Notes: a model not told the origin generated them from the sequence alone. A DNA stretch of 64,000 nucleotides from Rahnella aquatilis CIP 78.65 = ATCC 33071 (GCF_000241955.1 NC_016819.1:51488-115487); one strand, 5' to 3'. Positions 16,325 through 24,979 are shown, counted from the stretch's first letter. Numbers and translations are program-made.

Positions 16325-17161
16325 TCATTGGGTATCGGTGCTGAGATTGCCGAGGTGATAACCCATGCGTGCCTCGAAGTCTGACCCCACTTCGTCGCGC
16401 TTTTGCGCTATCCGAGCTCCCCGCTCAGAGACCGTCGGCCAAGAGAACGCGTTAAGGAATGCGCCCTGTGTCTCCATCAAGTCATCAGCAGACGGCAGGG
16501 TTCTACGGTTGATTAGCCGCTTAGCCTCGGCAAGCGCAGGCTTGTCGAACGACGCGATGCGCCGAGCGAGGTTGTCGACATGAGCGTCGAGCTGGTCATC
16601 CGGAAGTGCGCGGTTCACCCACCCGTAATTCGCTGCCGTTGCAGCGTCGAAATCGTCACTTCCGAGAACGATTTCGAGTGCCCTGGCCCGTCCGACGAGT
16701 AGTGGCAGGCGCTCAGTTCCGCCGCCCCCCGGGAAGACGCCTGCCCCGACTTCGATCTGAGCGAAGATCGCTCGCTCCAGGCTGGCAAAGCGCATGTCAC
16801 ATGCAAGAGCAATCTCAGAACCGCCGCCCCGGGTTCGCCCCCGAATCAACGCGATAGTCACTACCGGGGAGTCGGTCAATCGTGTGGTGGTATCGATGAA
16901 CGTCGGCAGCCCAGTCGGCCCCGGCGTCAGGGGAAAATCGGAGAACCGGGAAACGTCGTAGTGGTTGACGAAGAAGTCCGGGTCAGCACTATCGAACACG
17001 ACTACCCGCAACGTGTCATCGGACTCGATGAGACCGACGATCTGCTGCAGCTCGATAAGGGTTTCTGGATCGCAAAAGTTCAGCGGCGGATTGTTGAAGG
17101 TTATACGCCAGTATCCAGGCACCGCCTCGGTAATAGTAAACTGGGTCAGTGGAGCACTCAT
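16325..17161 (-). CDS. Enoyl-CoA hydratase/isomerase family protein, transposon passenger
   Basis: A 278-residue crotonase-fold protein. It has the N-terminal WRITFNNPPLNFCDPETLIEL, the oxyanion-hole segments DFFVNHYDVSRF and GRTRGGGSEIALACDMRFAS, and GVFPGGGGTERLPLLVGRARALEIVLGSDDFDA. One acidic catalytic residue of hydratases (the Glu in GxxxPExG/GAGVFPGGG) appears replaced by Gly/Pro here, so it may be an isomerase, hydrolase or non-classical member. The start at 17161 has GAAGGA nine bases ahead. The longer frame upstream runs through the operators and is rejected. The physiological substrate is unknown. Confidence 0.8.
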   Translation of the reverse strand: MSAPLTQFTITEAVPGYWRITFNNPPLNFCDPETLIELQQIVGLIESDDTLRVVVFDSADPDFFVNHYDVSRFSDFPLTPGPTGLPTFIDTTTRLTDSPVVTIALIRGRTRGGGSEIALACDMRFASLERAIFAQIEVGAGVFPGGGGTERLPLLVGRARALEIVLGSDDFDAATAANYGWVNRALPDDQLDAHVDNLARRIASFDKPALAEAKRLINRRTLPSADDLMETQGAFLNAFSWPTVSERGARIAQKRDEVGSDFEARMGYHLGNLSTDTQ

Positions 17162-17237
17162 ATGAAAGATTCCTTCGTTCGAGGACAGTTGACACCAGAA
17201 GTATCGGGTGCGCAGACCATCTGGTTGAAAATATTTT

Positions 17238-17285
17238 GGATGACAGTCATCATCCAAAATGAGGATGATGTATGTCATCCTCATT
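17238..17285 (-). promoter_or_regulatory. Tandem operators before the enoyl-CoA hydratase gene
   Basis: Two sites share GGATGA-N6-TCATCC: 17238-17255 (spacer CAGTCA) and 17263-17280 (spacer TGTATG), with centres 25 bp apart. The second extends to perfect 11-bp arms (17258-17268 and 17275-17285). A reverse-strand TTGACA (17285-17290) abuts the outer arm as a -35 candidate. These are probably the binding sites of the TetR regulator encoded in the same operon. Confidence 0.75.
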
Positions 17286-17421
17286 GTCAACAATATAATC
17301 TAATTGAGGCTACCGGATAATTAGCTGCCGTAAGGAGGCATCTAAACAGATGCTCTTTCCAGCCTTGTAAGACAGTAATGTCTACTTCACAGCTCAAAGC
17401 AGCCCCTGATAAAAGAACAGG

Positions 17422-17459
17422 CTTAACGTAGGATATTTTCCGTTTTCCAAGCGGACCCC
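17422..17459. repeat. Right terminal inverted repeat of the transposon
   Basis: A 38-bp end reading CTTAACGTAGG... to AAGCGGACCCC. It is the inverted copy of the left end with one C/T difference, and is followed directly by the GTGTA target duplicate (17460-17464). Confidence 0.93.
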
Positions 17460-17464
17460 GTGTA

Positions 17465-17875
17465 CTTCAAAATTAAAGCCACATCTCTTAAAGCGACACA
17501 TTTTTAATAGTTACAACATTCACTTTTAAAGCCCCTTTGTTCCGGGCCTTTGGCCCGGGGCGGCACGGCTTTTCAGGGCGCTCAGGTATTACCGCTGTGC
17601 ACGGTGCTTTGTTCAGGGGTCGCTCAGCAGTCTCAGATTTGCACGGAATAGTAGAAGATAATCATTTGTATGTTGTAACTAATGATTTGCTAAATGGATA
17701 GTGAAATGAAGGGTAGAACTCATCTTTGCTCTGAGCCAGATTACGATGCCAGTGATGGTTGTGCACGGCGTCACCACCTTTGATGCTCTAGCTGTATGCT
17801 GATTATTTATTAATAAGTATGGATTATTATCTTTCATGCAATACGTCGCGCGAAAGGACTTGAAAGCCTGATTGC
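17465..17875. other. Region without an identifiable gene
   Basis: About 0.4 kb between the transposon and the copper-storage gene. A GGGCC-TTT-GGCCC hairpin sits near 17545-17560. Short open frames in all directions lack RBS and motifs. Joined to the sequence left of the transposon, it represents the original target locus, which is also non-coding by eye. Confidence 0.4.
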
Positions 17876-17900
17876 TAAAAGCCTGCATTGCAGGCCTTTT
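17876..17900 (-). terminator. Terminator of the copper-storage-type gene
   Basis: AAAAGCCTGCATTGCAGGCCTTTT: a GC-rich stem (GCCTG/CAGGC) with A and T runs on either side, 13 bp past the stop codon of the gene on the reverse strand. It should work in that direction. Confidence 0.75.
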
Positions 17901-17912
17901 ACGGAAGGAAAT

Positions 17913-18239
17913 TTACGCGGCGACCTTACTGCACATATCGGCGCACTGCCGGCAGCGCTGCGCGCAGTTCTGACAGTGGTCATGCTGATGTTGTGAGCAT
18001 TCTTCAGCGCAGGCGGTGCAGATATCTGCACAGAGATAACATATTTGTTGCGCGTAGCCGCTTTGGATCGCCAGAAATTGTGCTGCCAGACGACACATCG
18101 CGGCGCATTGGATATCAAGCCTGATACAAGCTTTCATCATGCCTATATCTTCTTCATTAAGACAGGATGCAGCACAGTGATCGCATGCTTCAGCGCACTG
18201 ATAACATTCATCAATGATCTCTTGGTTGCTTATATTCAT
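17913..18239 (-). CDS. Four-helix-bundle copper-binding protein (Csp-like, DUF326)
   Basis: A 108-residue, all-helical protein with 18 cysteines, spaced mainly as CxxC and CxxxC along the helices (residues 12, 15, 19, 22, 26, 38, 45, 49, 67, 70, 74, 77, 81, 89, 92, 96, 99, 103). This is the signature of the Csp copper-storage family, in which cysteines line the core of a four-helix bundle and bind many Cu(I) ions. It has no signal peptide, so it is the cytosolic (Csp3-like) type. A histidine-rich loop HQHDH lies at 84-88. RBS AGGAGGG. No copper regulator is adjacent. Confidence 0.87.
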   Translation of the reverse strand: MNISNQEIIDECYQCAEACDHCAASCLNEEDIGMMKACIRLDIQCAAMCRLAAQFLAIQSGYAQQICYLCADICTACAEECSQHQHDHCQNCAQRCRQCADMCSKVAA

Positions 18240-18482
18240 AATACCCTCCTGATGACTTTCAACACCTTTTAAAGTCTGGATAATATTTTATGATATGCAA
18301 GCTTATAAGTTCGTAATAACCATTTATTATAAATGTCCCTGGGTAGATAATTATTTAATACAAACATGAATTTGCTATTAAGTTCAGTTTTAAGACAACT
18401 CCTGTACTCTGTTTTAATAAAGATACAATGAAATGCATTCGCTATAATTTATGCTCATTCAAGACAACAGGAGGTGATTGTG

Positions 18483-18635
18483 ATGTCAGTTATCAGCGCG
18501 CAAGATAAAAGTAAACCCGGGCATGATCATGAACGTGACAAGGATATTCATAAGCGGGAAAGAGATAACCCTCAACCGGATTATCAAAAAGACCACCCTT
18601 CAGACGCACCGGAATCAGGCGACAAAAAGTTGTGA
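18483..18635 (+). CDS. Small hydrophilic protein, paralogue of the ORF at 24980
   Basis: A 50-residue protein beginning MSVISAQDKSKPGHDHERDK and ending RDNPQPDYQKDHPSDAPESG then DKKL. A strong AGGAGGTG lies before the ATG. It is highly charged with no hydrophobic segment and is probably disordered. Its C-terminal half is clearly related to the 41-residue ORF at 24980-25105 (NPQPDYKKDDPHNAPESGDK). The two copies bracket the formate dehydrogenase-cytochrome bd operon. No function is known to me; composition recalls small stress-induced proteins such as the YciG neighbour. Confidence 0.72.
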   Translation: MSVISAQDKSKPGHDHERDKDIHKRERDNPQPDYQKDHPSDAPESGDKKL

Positions 18636-18993
18636 TACGGTCGTGTACAGGTAGCATGATGTCATGAAAAGGCGTGTCAGCAGGCAGTCAGATACAGCCA
18701 GAGACCGGTAATTCCACCCTGGTTCATATGCCGCCTGCTCTGCCTATTATCGACAGGGCAAATCACGCCATATATTGTTTTACGTATTCATGATTTTGTC
18801 GTTAAATATATCAATAAGATAACCCATCCTGATTATAACCCCCCTCTCTCAACGCCAGAATTATCTGAAGAATAGATGATTCTGAGTCTGTTAATGGAAG
18901 AAAAAAGCATTTTGGCTAAGCTCATATACATAACCTTACAAACCAGCGGGGTGGGAAAATGCCTTTTTCATTAACGGGGAAAGCGGGGGCGAA
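18636..18993. other. Leader region of the formate dehydrogenase operon
   Basis: About 360 bases with no convincing gene. It is AT-rich around 18775-18860 and near 18890-18950, as expected for promoter DNA. I looked for an FNR box or a -24/-12 promoter and found no good match. RBS-like GGGGAAAGCGGGGGCG directly precedes the dehydrogenase ATG. Confidence 0.4.
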
Positions 18994-21966
18994 ATGAATC
19001 AACAGACTTGTACGATTATGTATAACGGCGAGCCTTTAACCGGGAGCATTAATCAACCGTTAATTGATTTTCTTGATGAACATGGGAAAAAACTGCCGCA
19101 TGTTTGTTATCACCCTGCGCTGCCACCGCTGGAAACCTGCGATGTGTGCTGGGTAGAAGCGGATGGTGAAAAAGTGCGCGGTTGCACCCTCACTACCTAT
19201 GATGGTCTTGCGGTAAACAGTCAGAGTGAAGCCATGCGCGCAGCGCAGGAAGAAGGAATGGATCGCATACTTAACCGCCATGAGCTGTATTGTACGGTTT
19301 GCGAACACAATACCGGTGACTGCACCCTGCACAATACGGTCGCTGACATGCATATCCCGATTCAGTATTACCCTTTCGAGCGAAAACCCTACGGGAAAGA
19401 CCATTCTAACCCTTTTTATACTTACGACCCGGATCAGTGCATTCTCTGTGGTCGCTGCGTTGAAGCCTGCCAGAATGTTGAGGTGAATGAAACGCTGACT
19501 ATCGATTATACCGAAGCCCACCCGCGCGTACGCTGGGATGGCGGGACACAAATCGCCGGTTCAAGCTGCGTCAGTTGTGGTCATTGTGTCACGGTATGTC
19601 CGTGCAACGCGCTGATGGAAAAAACTATGCAACCGGACGCCGGTCCGTTTACTGCCATGCCTGAACCAGTAAAGCGCCCGTTGATCGATTTCGTTAAAGC
19701 GCTGGAGAACAGTATTGGCGCGGAGCCGGTCACGGCAATTTCCCTGATCGATAATGCACTGCGGCAGGCGGAGATCAAACGAACTAAAACGGTATGTACG
19801 TATTGCGGCGTAGGGTGCAGTTTCGAAATGTGGACGCGTGACCGCCATATACTGAAAGTGCAGCCAGTGGCGCAGGCACCGGCAAACGGTATCTCGACCT
19901 GCGTAAAAGGAAAATTTGGCTGGGATTTTGTCAACAGTCCGCAACGTCTGACCACACCACTGATCCGCGAAAATGGACGCTTCCGCCCTGCCAGCTGGGA
20001 CGAAGCGCTGGAGACCGTTGCCCGCCGGTTGCGTGAAATCGCACAACGTCATGGCGGAGACGCCATCGGTTTTATCGGCTCAAGCAAGGCCAGCAACGAA
20101 GAAGCGTATCTGACGCAAAAAATAGCCCGTCTGATTTTTGGCACCAATAATGTAGATAATTCCTCACGGTACTGCCAGAACCCGGCCACACAGGGGTTGT
20201 TCCGCACGGTCGGCTATGGTGGCGATGCGGGGACCATCAAAGATATGCAGCAGGCTGATCTGATCATTACGATCGGCAGTAATCTGGCGGAAAACCATCC
20301 GGTGATTGCTTCACATATCAAGCAGTCGCATAAACACCGGTCGCAAAAACTGCTGGTGGTCGATCCCCGGCGGCATGAAATGGCCGACCGTGCAGATCTG
20401 TTCCTGCAAATCACGCCGGGGACCGATCTGGTCTGGGCTTCGGCCATGTCACGTTACATGTTTGACCACGGTTACGCTGATGAGGAGTTCCTGAATCGCC
20501 GGGTGAATCAGGTCGATGAATATTATGCTTCTCTTGCGCCGTTCACGCTGGAATATGCCAGTGAGATCACCGACCTGAGTGTCGAAGCGCTGGTCGCAGC
20601 CGCGGAGATGATCGGTCAGGCGAAAAGCGTCTGTCTGCTGTGGGCGATGGGGATCACCCAGCACAGCCACGGAGCCGATACCAGCACGGCGCTGTCGAAT
20701 TTACTGCTGGTGACCGGCAATTATGGCCGTCCGGGCACCGGGGGTTATCCGATGCGCGGCCACAACAATGTTCAGGGAGCCAGTGATTTCGGTTGCCTGA
20801 GTAATGTCTATCCCGGCTATGAAAAAGTCACCGATCCGGCGATGCGCGAAAAATGGGCAAAAGCCTGGGGTGTCGACCCTGCCGCGCTCTCCGACAAGGC
20901 GGGCGCCGATAATTATAAAATGGTGCAACAGGCCGACGAAGGCACACTGAAGGCGATGTACATCATCGGGGAAGAGACCGCGTTTTCTGACGCTGATTCG
21001 ACGAAAGTTCATGAAGCCTTCAGCAAACTGGAATTTATGGTGGTGCAGGACATCTTTATGAGCCGCACGGCTGAATTTGCGGATGTGGTGCTGCCCGGCT
21101 GCCCGTCCGTAGAGAAAGAAGGCACCTTCGTGAATACCGAACGACGTATCCAGCGTTTTTATGAGGTGATGAAACCGCTGGGTGAAAGCCTCCCGGACTG
21201 GAAAATCCTGACGATGCTGGCTTCAAAACTCGGTCATCCCTGGTATTACCAGCACCCTGGCCAGATTATGCAGGAAGCGGCAGGCATCGCCGGGATTTTT
21301 GCCGGGGTCAGTTATGAACGCCTGGCCGGATGGCAGTCGCAGCTTTGGCCGGTCAGCGCCGACGGTAAAAGTACGCCGTTGCTGTATACCGACAAATTCA
21401 AATTTCCTGACGGCAAAGCGCGGCTGTATCCGCTTGAGTGGCATCCGCCCATGGAGCAGGCCGACAGCGAATACGATTTGCTGCTCGATAACGGACGCAT
21501 GCTTGAACACTTCCAGTCAACCAACCAGACAGGCAAAGGAGGAAGGATCACTTCCCTTTCGCCAAACTGGTATGTGGAAGTGGGCTCTCAGCTGGCGGCA
21601 GAGCGTCAGTTACGGGAAGGCGACTGGGTGCGCCTGACCTCCCGTCGCGGCTCACTGGAGGTGCCGGTGGTTATTACGGATCGCGTGGCCGGTAACGTGC
21701 TGTTTATCCCCATCCATCATGGAAAACCCGGCGTGAACGGCCTGACCGGCGAGCATCACGATCCGGTTGTGAATACCCCGGCTTACAAAGAAATCGCGGT
21801 CAGGATGACAAAACTGGACCGGGCGCCGCAATCTGATCCCCTGCCGCGGGAAAACTTCCGCCATGGTCAGCGCAACCCGATCAACCATGTACCGGCAGAA
21901 GACAAATGGCGTCAGGACGGTTATCGCCTGCCGCCTGAACATGTTGAACATCCGGAGAAATTCTAA
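18994..21966 (+). CDS. Formate dehydrogenase alpha subunit with fused ferredoxin domains
   Basis: A 990-residue molybdopterin oxidoreductase. Residues ~1-80 are a [2Fe-2S] ferredoxin domain (CYHPALPPLETCDVCWVE). Next is a His-Cys cluster segment (HELYCTVCEHNTGDCTLHN), then two [4Fe-4S] motifs (CILCGRCVEAC, CVSCGHCVTVC). From ~270 comes a catalytic domain with CTYCGVGCSFEM for another cluster and SSRYCQNPAT carrying a Cys (not selenocysteine) at the molybdenum site. This is the NuoG-like layout of YjgC/YrhE-type NAD- or quinone-linked formate dehydrogenases. There is no Tat signal, so it is cytoplasmic. It is followed at once by a DUF1641 gene (TAATG overlap) and cydAB, implying electron transfer from formate to oxygen. 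The substrate is inferred. Confidence 0.9.
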   Translation: MNQQTCTIMYNGEPLTGSINQPLIDFLDEHGKKLPHVCYHPALPPLETCDVCWVEADGEKVRGCTLTTYDGLAVNSQSEAMRAAQEEGMDRILNRHELYCTVCEHNTGDCTLHNTVADMHIPIQYYPFERKPYGKDHSNPFYTYDPDQCILCGRCVEACQNVEVNETLTIDYTEAHPRVRWDGGTQIAGSSCVSCGHCVTVCPCNALMEKTMQPDAGPFTAMPEPVKRPLIDFVKALENSIGAEPVTAISLIDNALRQAEIKRTKTVCTYCGVGCSFEMWTRDRHILKVQPVAQAPANGISTCVKGKFGWDFVNSPQRLTTPLIRENGRFRPASWDEALETVARRLREIAQRHGGDAIGFIGSSKASNEEAYLTQKIARLIFGTNNVDNSSRYCQNPATQGLFRTVGYGGDAGTIKDMQQADLIITIGSNLAENHPVIASHIKQSHKHRSQKLLVVDPRRHEMADRADLFLQITPGTDLVWASAMSRYMFDHGYADEEFLNRRVNQVDEYYASLAPFTLEYASEITDLSVEALVAAAEMIGQAKSVCLLWAMGITQHSHGADTSTALSNLLLVTGNYGRPGTGGYPMRGHNNVQGASDFGCLSNVYPGYEKVTDPAMREKWAKAWGVDPAALSDKAGADNYKMVQQADEGTLKAMYIIGEETAFSDADSTKVHEAFSKLEFMVVQDIFMSRTAEFADVVLPGCPSVEKEGTFVNTERRIQRFYEVMKPLGESLPDWKILTMLASKLGHPWYYQHPGQIMQEAAGIAGIFAGVSYERLAGWQSQLWPVSADGKSTPLLYTDKFKFPDGKARLYPLEWHPPMEQADSEYDLLLDNGRMLEHFQSTNQTGKGGRITSLSPNWYVEVGSQLAAERQLREGDWVRLTSRRGSLEVPVVITDRVAGNVLFIPIHHGKPGVNGLTGEHHDPVVNTPAYKEIAVRMTKLDRAPQSDPLPRENFRHGQRNPINHVPAEDKWRQDGYRLPPEHVEHPEKF

Positions 21967-22457
21967 TGGCTGAACGACAGGAATATCAGGTGCCGCCTGC
22001 CCGCACCGAGACAACCGCACAGGACATGCTGCATACCTTAACGGAGAGCCTGCATGAGCATGGTTTTTTACGTTTGCTGAACGATGTCGTGCGGGCCAAT
22101 ACGGATATCGCCAGCATTCTGGTATCCGGGCTGAATCAGCCCGGCGGCCAGAATGCCATGCAAAACCTTTCCCTGCTGTTTATGACGCTGAGCAAAATCC
22201 CGCCGGAACATTTTAATCATCTCTTACAGGCACTGAAATCAGGTGTGATGGCGGTGCGCCAGGACAATAGCCATGACGAACCGAAAAAGGAAGAGACGGC
22301 GCCCGGGGTGCTCGGCATGATGAAACTGCTCAATGATGAGGATTTATGGCGTGGGTTGATGCCGATCGTTAACGGCCTGAAAGCCTTTGGGGAAGAGATA
22401 CAGAAAGAAGAGCAGAAACCTGTGACCCGAAATACCGGTAAAGAGACGCATGAGTGA
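21966..22457 (+). CDS. DUF1641 protein, formate dehydrogenase partner (YrhD/YjgD-like)
   Basis: A 163-residue protein with a DUF1641 core: LHEHGFLRLLNDVVRANTDIASILVSGLNQPGGQNAMQNLSLLFMTLSKIP and LGMMKLLNDEDLWRGLMPIVNGLKAFG. Genes of this family regularly follow YjgC/YrhE-type formate dehydrogenases and are thought to be an accessory or small subunit. It is soluble, largely helical, with a charged tail. The start overlaps the dehydrogenase stop by one base and the end overlaps cydA by eight, so the three genes are translationally coupled. The biochemical role is not established. Confidence 0.85.
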   Translation: MAERQEYQVPPARTETTAQDMLHTLTESLHEHGFLRLLNDVVRANTDIASILVSGLNQPGGQNAMQNLSLLFMTLSKIPPEHFNHLLQALKSGVMAVRQDNSHDEPKKEETAPGVLGMMKLLNDEDLWRGLMPIVNGLKAFGEEIQKEEQKPVTRNTGKETHE

Positions 22458-23817
22458 AACTGACTGGGTGCTGCTGCTGTCACGCGGACAATTTGCGCTC
22501 ACGATGGCGATGCATATCACGCTGGCCGCGCTGACCTTAGGTCTGGCACCATTTCTGGTATGGTTCGAGGCCCGCTGGCTGTGGGGTAAGCAGGAAGCCG
22601 CGCGTACTGCCCTGCACTTCTGGTTAAAAATTTTTGCCATCACCGTCGCCGTTGGCGCCGTGTCCGGCGTAGTGATGGAATTCCAGTTCGGCACTAACTG
22701 GTCGGTATTTTCGCAAAAAGCGGGGGGTATTATCGGGCCACTGCTGTTTTATGAAGTGCTGATCGCTTTTTTTCTGGAATCAGGGCTGACGGGTGTCATG
22801 CTATTCGGGATGGGGAAGATCCGGCCGAAGTGGCATTTTGTTATCACCTGTCTGGTTGCGGCCGGGGCGTTATTTAGCGCCTTCTGGATCCTTGCCGCCA
22901 ATTCCTGGATGCAGACGCCTGCCGGATTTGTACGCGATGCGAACGGTATTTTTCATCCCACAAGCTGGCTGGCGTTGCTTTCTGCCCCCTCATTCCCTTT
23001 GCGCTTTTTCCATATGGTGCTGGCTTCGCTGATCGCCGTCGCGTTTATGATTGCCGGCATCAGCGCGTGGCGTCTGCTTCATCATCCGGCAGAAACCGCC
23101 TCACGGATCATGATTAAAGCAGCCCTCTGGTTCGCGCTGATTGCAACACCGGTACAAATTGTAGTCGGGGATCAGCATGGGGAAAACACGCTTCACTACC
23201 AGCCACAAAAAGTGGCCGCCATGGAAGGAAGCTGGCATCAGCCGGTTACCGGCGAAGGGGAACCCCTGCGGCTGTTTGCCTGGCCGGATCAGCAGTCGCA
23301 ACACAATCGGCTGGAAGTGGCGATACCCACGATCGGTTCTCTTTATCTGCGTCACAACCTGACCGGGCATATCAAAAGTTTGAGTGAATTTCCTGCGCAG
23401 GAACGCCCGCCCGTCGCGGCAGTGTTTTTCTCGTTCCGCATCATGGTGGGATTAGGATTACTGATGGTGATAACCAGCGGGATTGCCGCATACCGGCTCC
23501 AACGTAGCAGGTTATTTTACGCCAGACCGCTGCTCTGGTGGCTGGTGTGGATGTCCCCTTCAGGTTTTATTGCCCTGCTGGCGGGCTGGCTGGTCACCGA
23601 ACTGGGTCGTCAGCCCTGGACAATTTATGGCATGCTGCGCACCGCTGAAAGTGTGTCTTTAATACCGCTGTCATGGGTCATCACCTCATGTTGCGGTGTG
23701 ATATTGGTTTATGGTCTGGTCTTCGGTTTCGGTTTGCGGCATTTTCTGCGCTACGCGTCCGCTCCTTTACCTCAGGGACCGGACGTTGTCGTGACTGCGA
23801 TACCGACCTCAACCTGA
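22450..23817 (+). CDS. cydA: Cytochrome bd-type quinol oxidase subunit I
   Basis: A 455-residue integral membrane protein with about nine helices. Haem and quinol residues can be placed: His22 in LSRGQFALTMAMHITLAALTLG, the Glu of FFLESGLTGVMLFG, FFHMVLAS (His), the Met of SFRIMVGLG, and GRQPW near the C terminus. It lacks the long Q-loop insert of E. coli CydA, so it resembles the short-loop cyanide-insensitive (CioA) type. It oxidises quinol and reduces oxygen to water at the inner membrane. Coupling to the upstream formate dehydrogenase is inferred from the overlapping gene order. Confidence 0.92.
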   Translation: MSETDWVLLLSRGQFALTMAMHITLAALTLGLAPFLVWFEARWLWGKQEAARTALHFWLKIFAITVAVGAVSGVVMEFQFGTNWSVFSQKAGGIIGPLLFYEVLIAFFLESGLTGVMLFGMGKIRPKWHFVITCLVAAGALFSAFWILAANSWMQTPAGFVRDANGIFHPTSWLALLSAPSFPLRFFHMVLASLIAVAFMIAGISAWRLLHHPAETASRIMIKAALWFALIATPVQIVVGDQHGENTLHYQPQKVAAMEGSWHQPVTGEGEPLRLFAWPDQQSQHNRLEVAIPTIGSLYLRHNLTGHIKSLSEFPAQERPPVAAVFFSFRIMVGLGLLMVITSGIAAYRLQRSRLFYARPLLWWLVWMSPSGFIALLAGWLVTELGRQPWTIYGMLRTAESVSLIPLSWVITSCCGVILVYGLVFGFGLRHFLRYASAPLPQGPDVVVTAIPTST

Positions 23818-23827
23818 GGAGCGCGTC

Positions 23828-24787
23828 ATGGAGTGGTTAGCCGATCTTTCAGCGGCGGTACTGTTGTTTTCGCTGCTGATGTATCTGATGCTCGACGGCA
23901 CCGATTTAGGTGCCGGAATGCTGCTCTTTTTCTTTGAAGATGAGGAGCAAAAGCGGTCCATTGTTAAGTCAATGCTGCCCATCTGGGACGCCAATGAGAC
24001 ATGGCTGGTGTTGCTGGCAGGCGGACTGTTCGCGCTCTTTCCTGCCGCTTATGCCCTGCTTTTCAGCGCCCTGTATATTCCGGTATTTGTGATGTTGTTT
24101 TGTCTGATTTTACGTGCGGTAGCACTGGAATATCGGGAAACCGTCTCGGTGGAGACCCGTCGCTGGCTTGATAAGCTCCTGCCTGTTTCTTCTGCTCTCG
24201 CAGCATATTGCCAGGGAGCCTGCGCAGGTTTGATCGTCAGCGGCAGGTTTTCCGCTGACGCATTTTCCTGGCTGGGCTTATATCCTGTGCTCAGTGGTCT
24301 GGGGCTGATCTTTGTGTATCTGTTACTGGGCTGCGGCTGGATCCGCTGGCGTGTCGGTGACGGTAAGGTAAAAGGTACCCTCAGATTTTCCCGTTATTTT
24401 TTACTGCTGAATCTGGGGCTGTTTTTGGTCGTACAATGTATCAACCCCGCACCGTGGCAGCATGTATGGCAACTGGCCTGGGGTAAAGGGCTGATCATAC
24501 TGATTATTCTGTTATGGCTGTTTTTACTTTCTGCCTTACAGAAATTGAGTCCGTTCATACAGTTAGCCCTTTCCCTTATTTTGCTGGCAGCCATCGTTAT
24601 ACAGACCGCGGCAGGCATATATCCCGAGCTCATTCCGGGGCGAATGAATTTACATCAGGCGGCGTCAGGCGACATAACACAAATGTTCATTCTCACCGGT
24701 ATCGCTTTTGTTATTCCGGTCACGCTTATTTATCATAGCTGGGCATTTTGGGTATTTCGCGGCAAGATAAAAAGTGAAGGAAAATAA
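23828..24787 (+). CDS. cydB: Cytochrome bd-type quinol oxidase subunit II
   Basis: A 319-residue membrane protein. The N-terminal LMYLMLDGTDLGAGMLLFFFEDE and SMLPIWDANETWLVLLAGGLFALFPAAYA are the conserved CydB motifs (Asp near the proton entrance and the WDxNETWLV block). About eight helices follow. It begins ten bases after cydA, after GAGGAGCG. No cydX-like micro-ORF was recognised downstream; the next small gene (24980) is hydrophilic. Confidence 0.92.
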   Translation: MEWLADLSAAVLLFSLLMYLMLDGTDLGAGMLLFFFEDEEQKRSIVKSMLPIWDANETWLVLLAGGLFALFPAAYALLFSALYIPVFVMLFCLILRAVALEYRETVSVETRRWLDKLLPVSSALAAYCQGACAGLIVSGRFSADAFSWLGLYPVLSGLGLIFVYLLLGCGWIRWRVGDGKVKGTLRFSRYFLLLNLGLFLVVQCINPAPWQHVWQLAWGKGLIILIILLWLFLLSALQKLSPFIQLALSLILLAAIVIQTAAGIYPELIPGRMNLHQAASGDITQMFILTGIAFVIPVTLIYHSWAFWVFRGKIKSEGK

Positions 24788-24979
24788 TAATCTATAATCA
24801 TGAAGGCGGACGAAATAACTTTATCAGGTAATGATTTAATATATCAATCAGTAAATTTTATAAAGCAAAACATAAACACTTCGTTGATCAGAGTAATCCT
24901 ATTCTCGATCATTTCAGAGCAAGAATTTATTATCCATAACTATACTTATGATTTCTTAGTAAGGCTCATCGGAGGCGGT

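Larger units (their letters stand above)
11776..17459. mobile_element. Tn3-family transposon, 5.68 kb, apparently complete
   Basis: The unit is bounded by 38-bp inverted repeats (GGGGTCCGCTTGG... with AAACGGAAAAT inside) that differ at a single base. It is flanked by the 5-bp direct repeat GTGTA (11771-11775 and 17460-17464), the target duplication typical of Tn3-family transposition. It carries tnpA, a divergent tnpR and res region, and as passenger genes an enoyl-CoA hydratase and a TetR regulator. No resistance gene is present. All parts look intact, which suggests a recent and possibly active element. The passenger genes look GC-richer than the host genes around them, as judged by eye. 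Confidence 0.93.

Noticed and set aside
18775-18860. FNR-box-like sequence before the formate dehydrogenase
   Set aside because: GTTAAATATATCAA matches TTGAT-N4-ATCAA well in only one half.
24800-24979. Upstream 60-codon extension of the small ORF at 24980
   Set aside because: The region is AT-rich and hydrophobic with no RBS. The GGAGG before ATG 24980 and the paralogue at 18483 both support the shorter protein.
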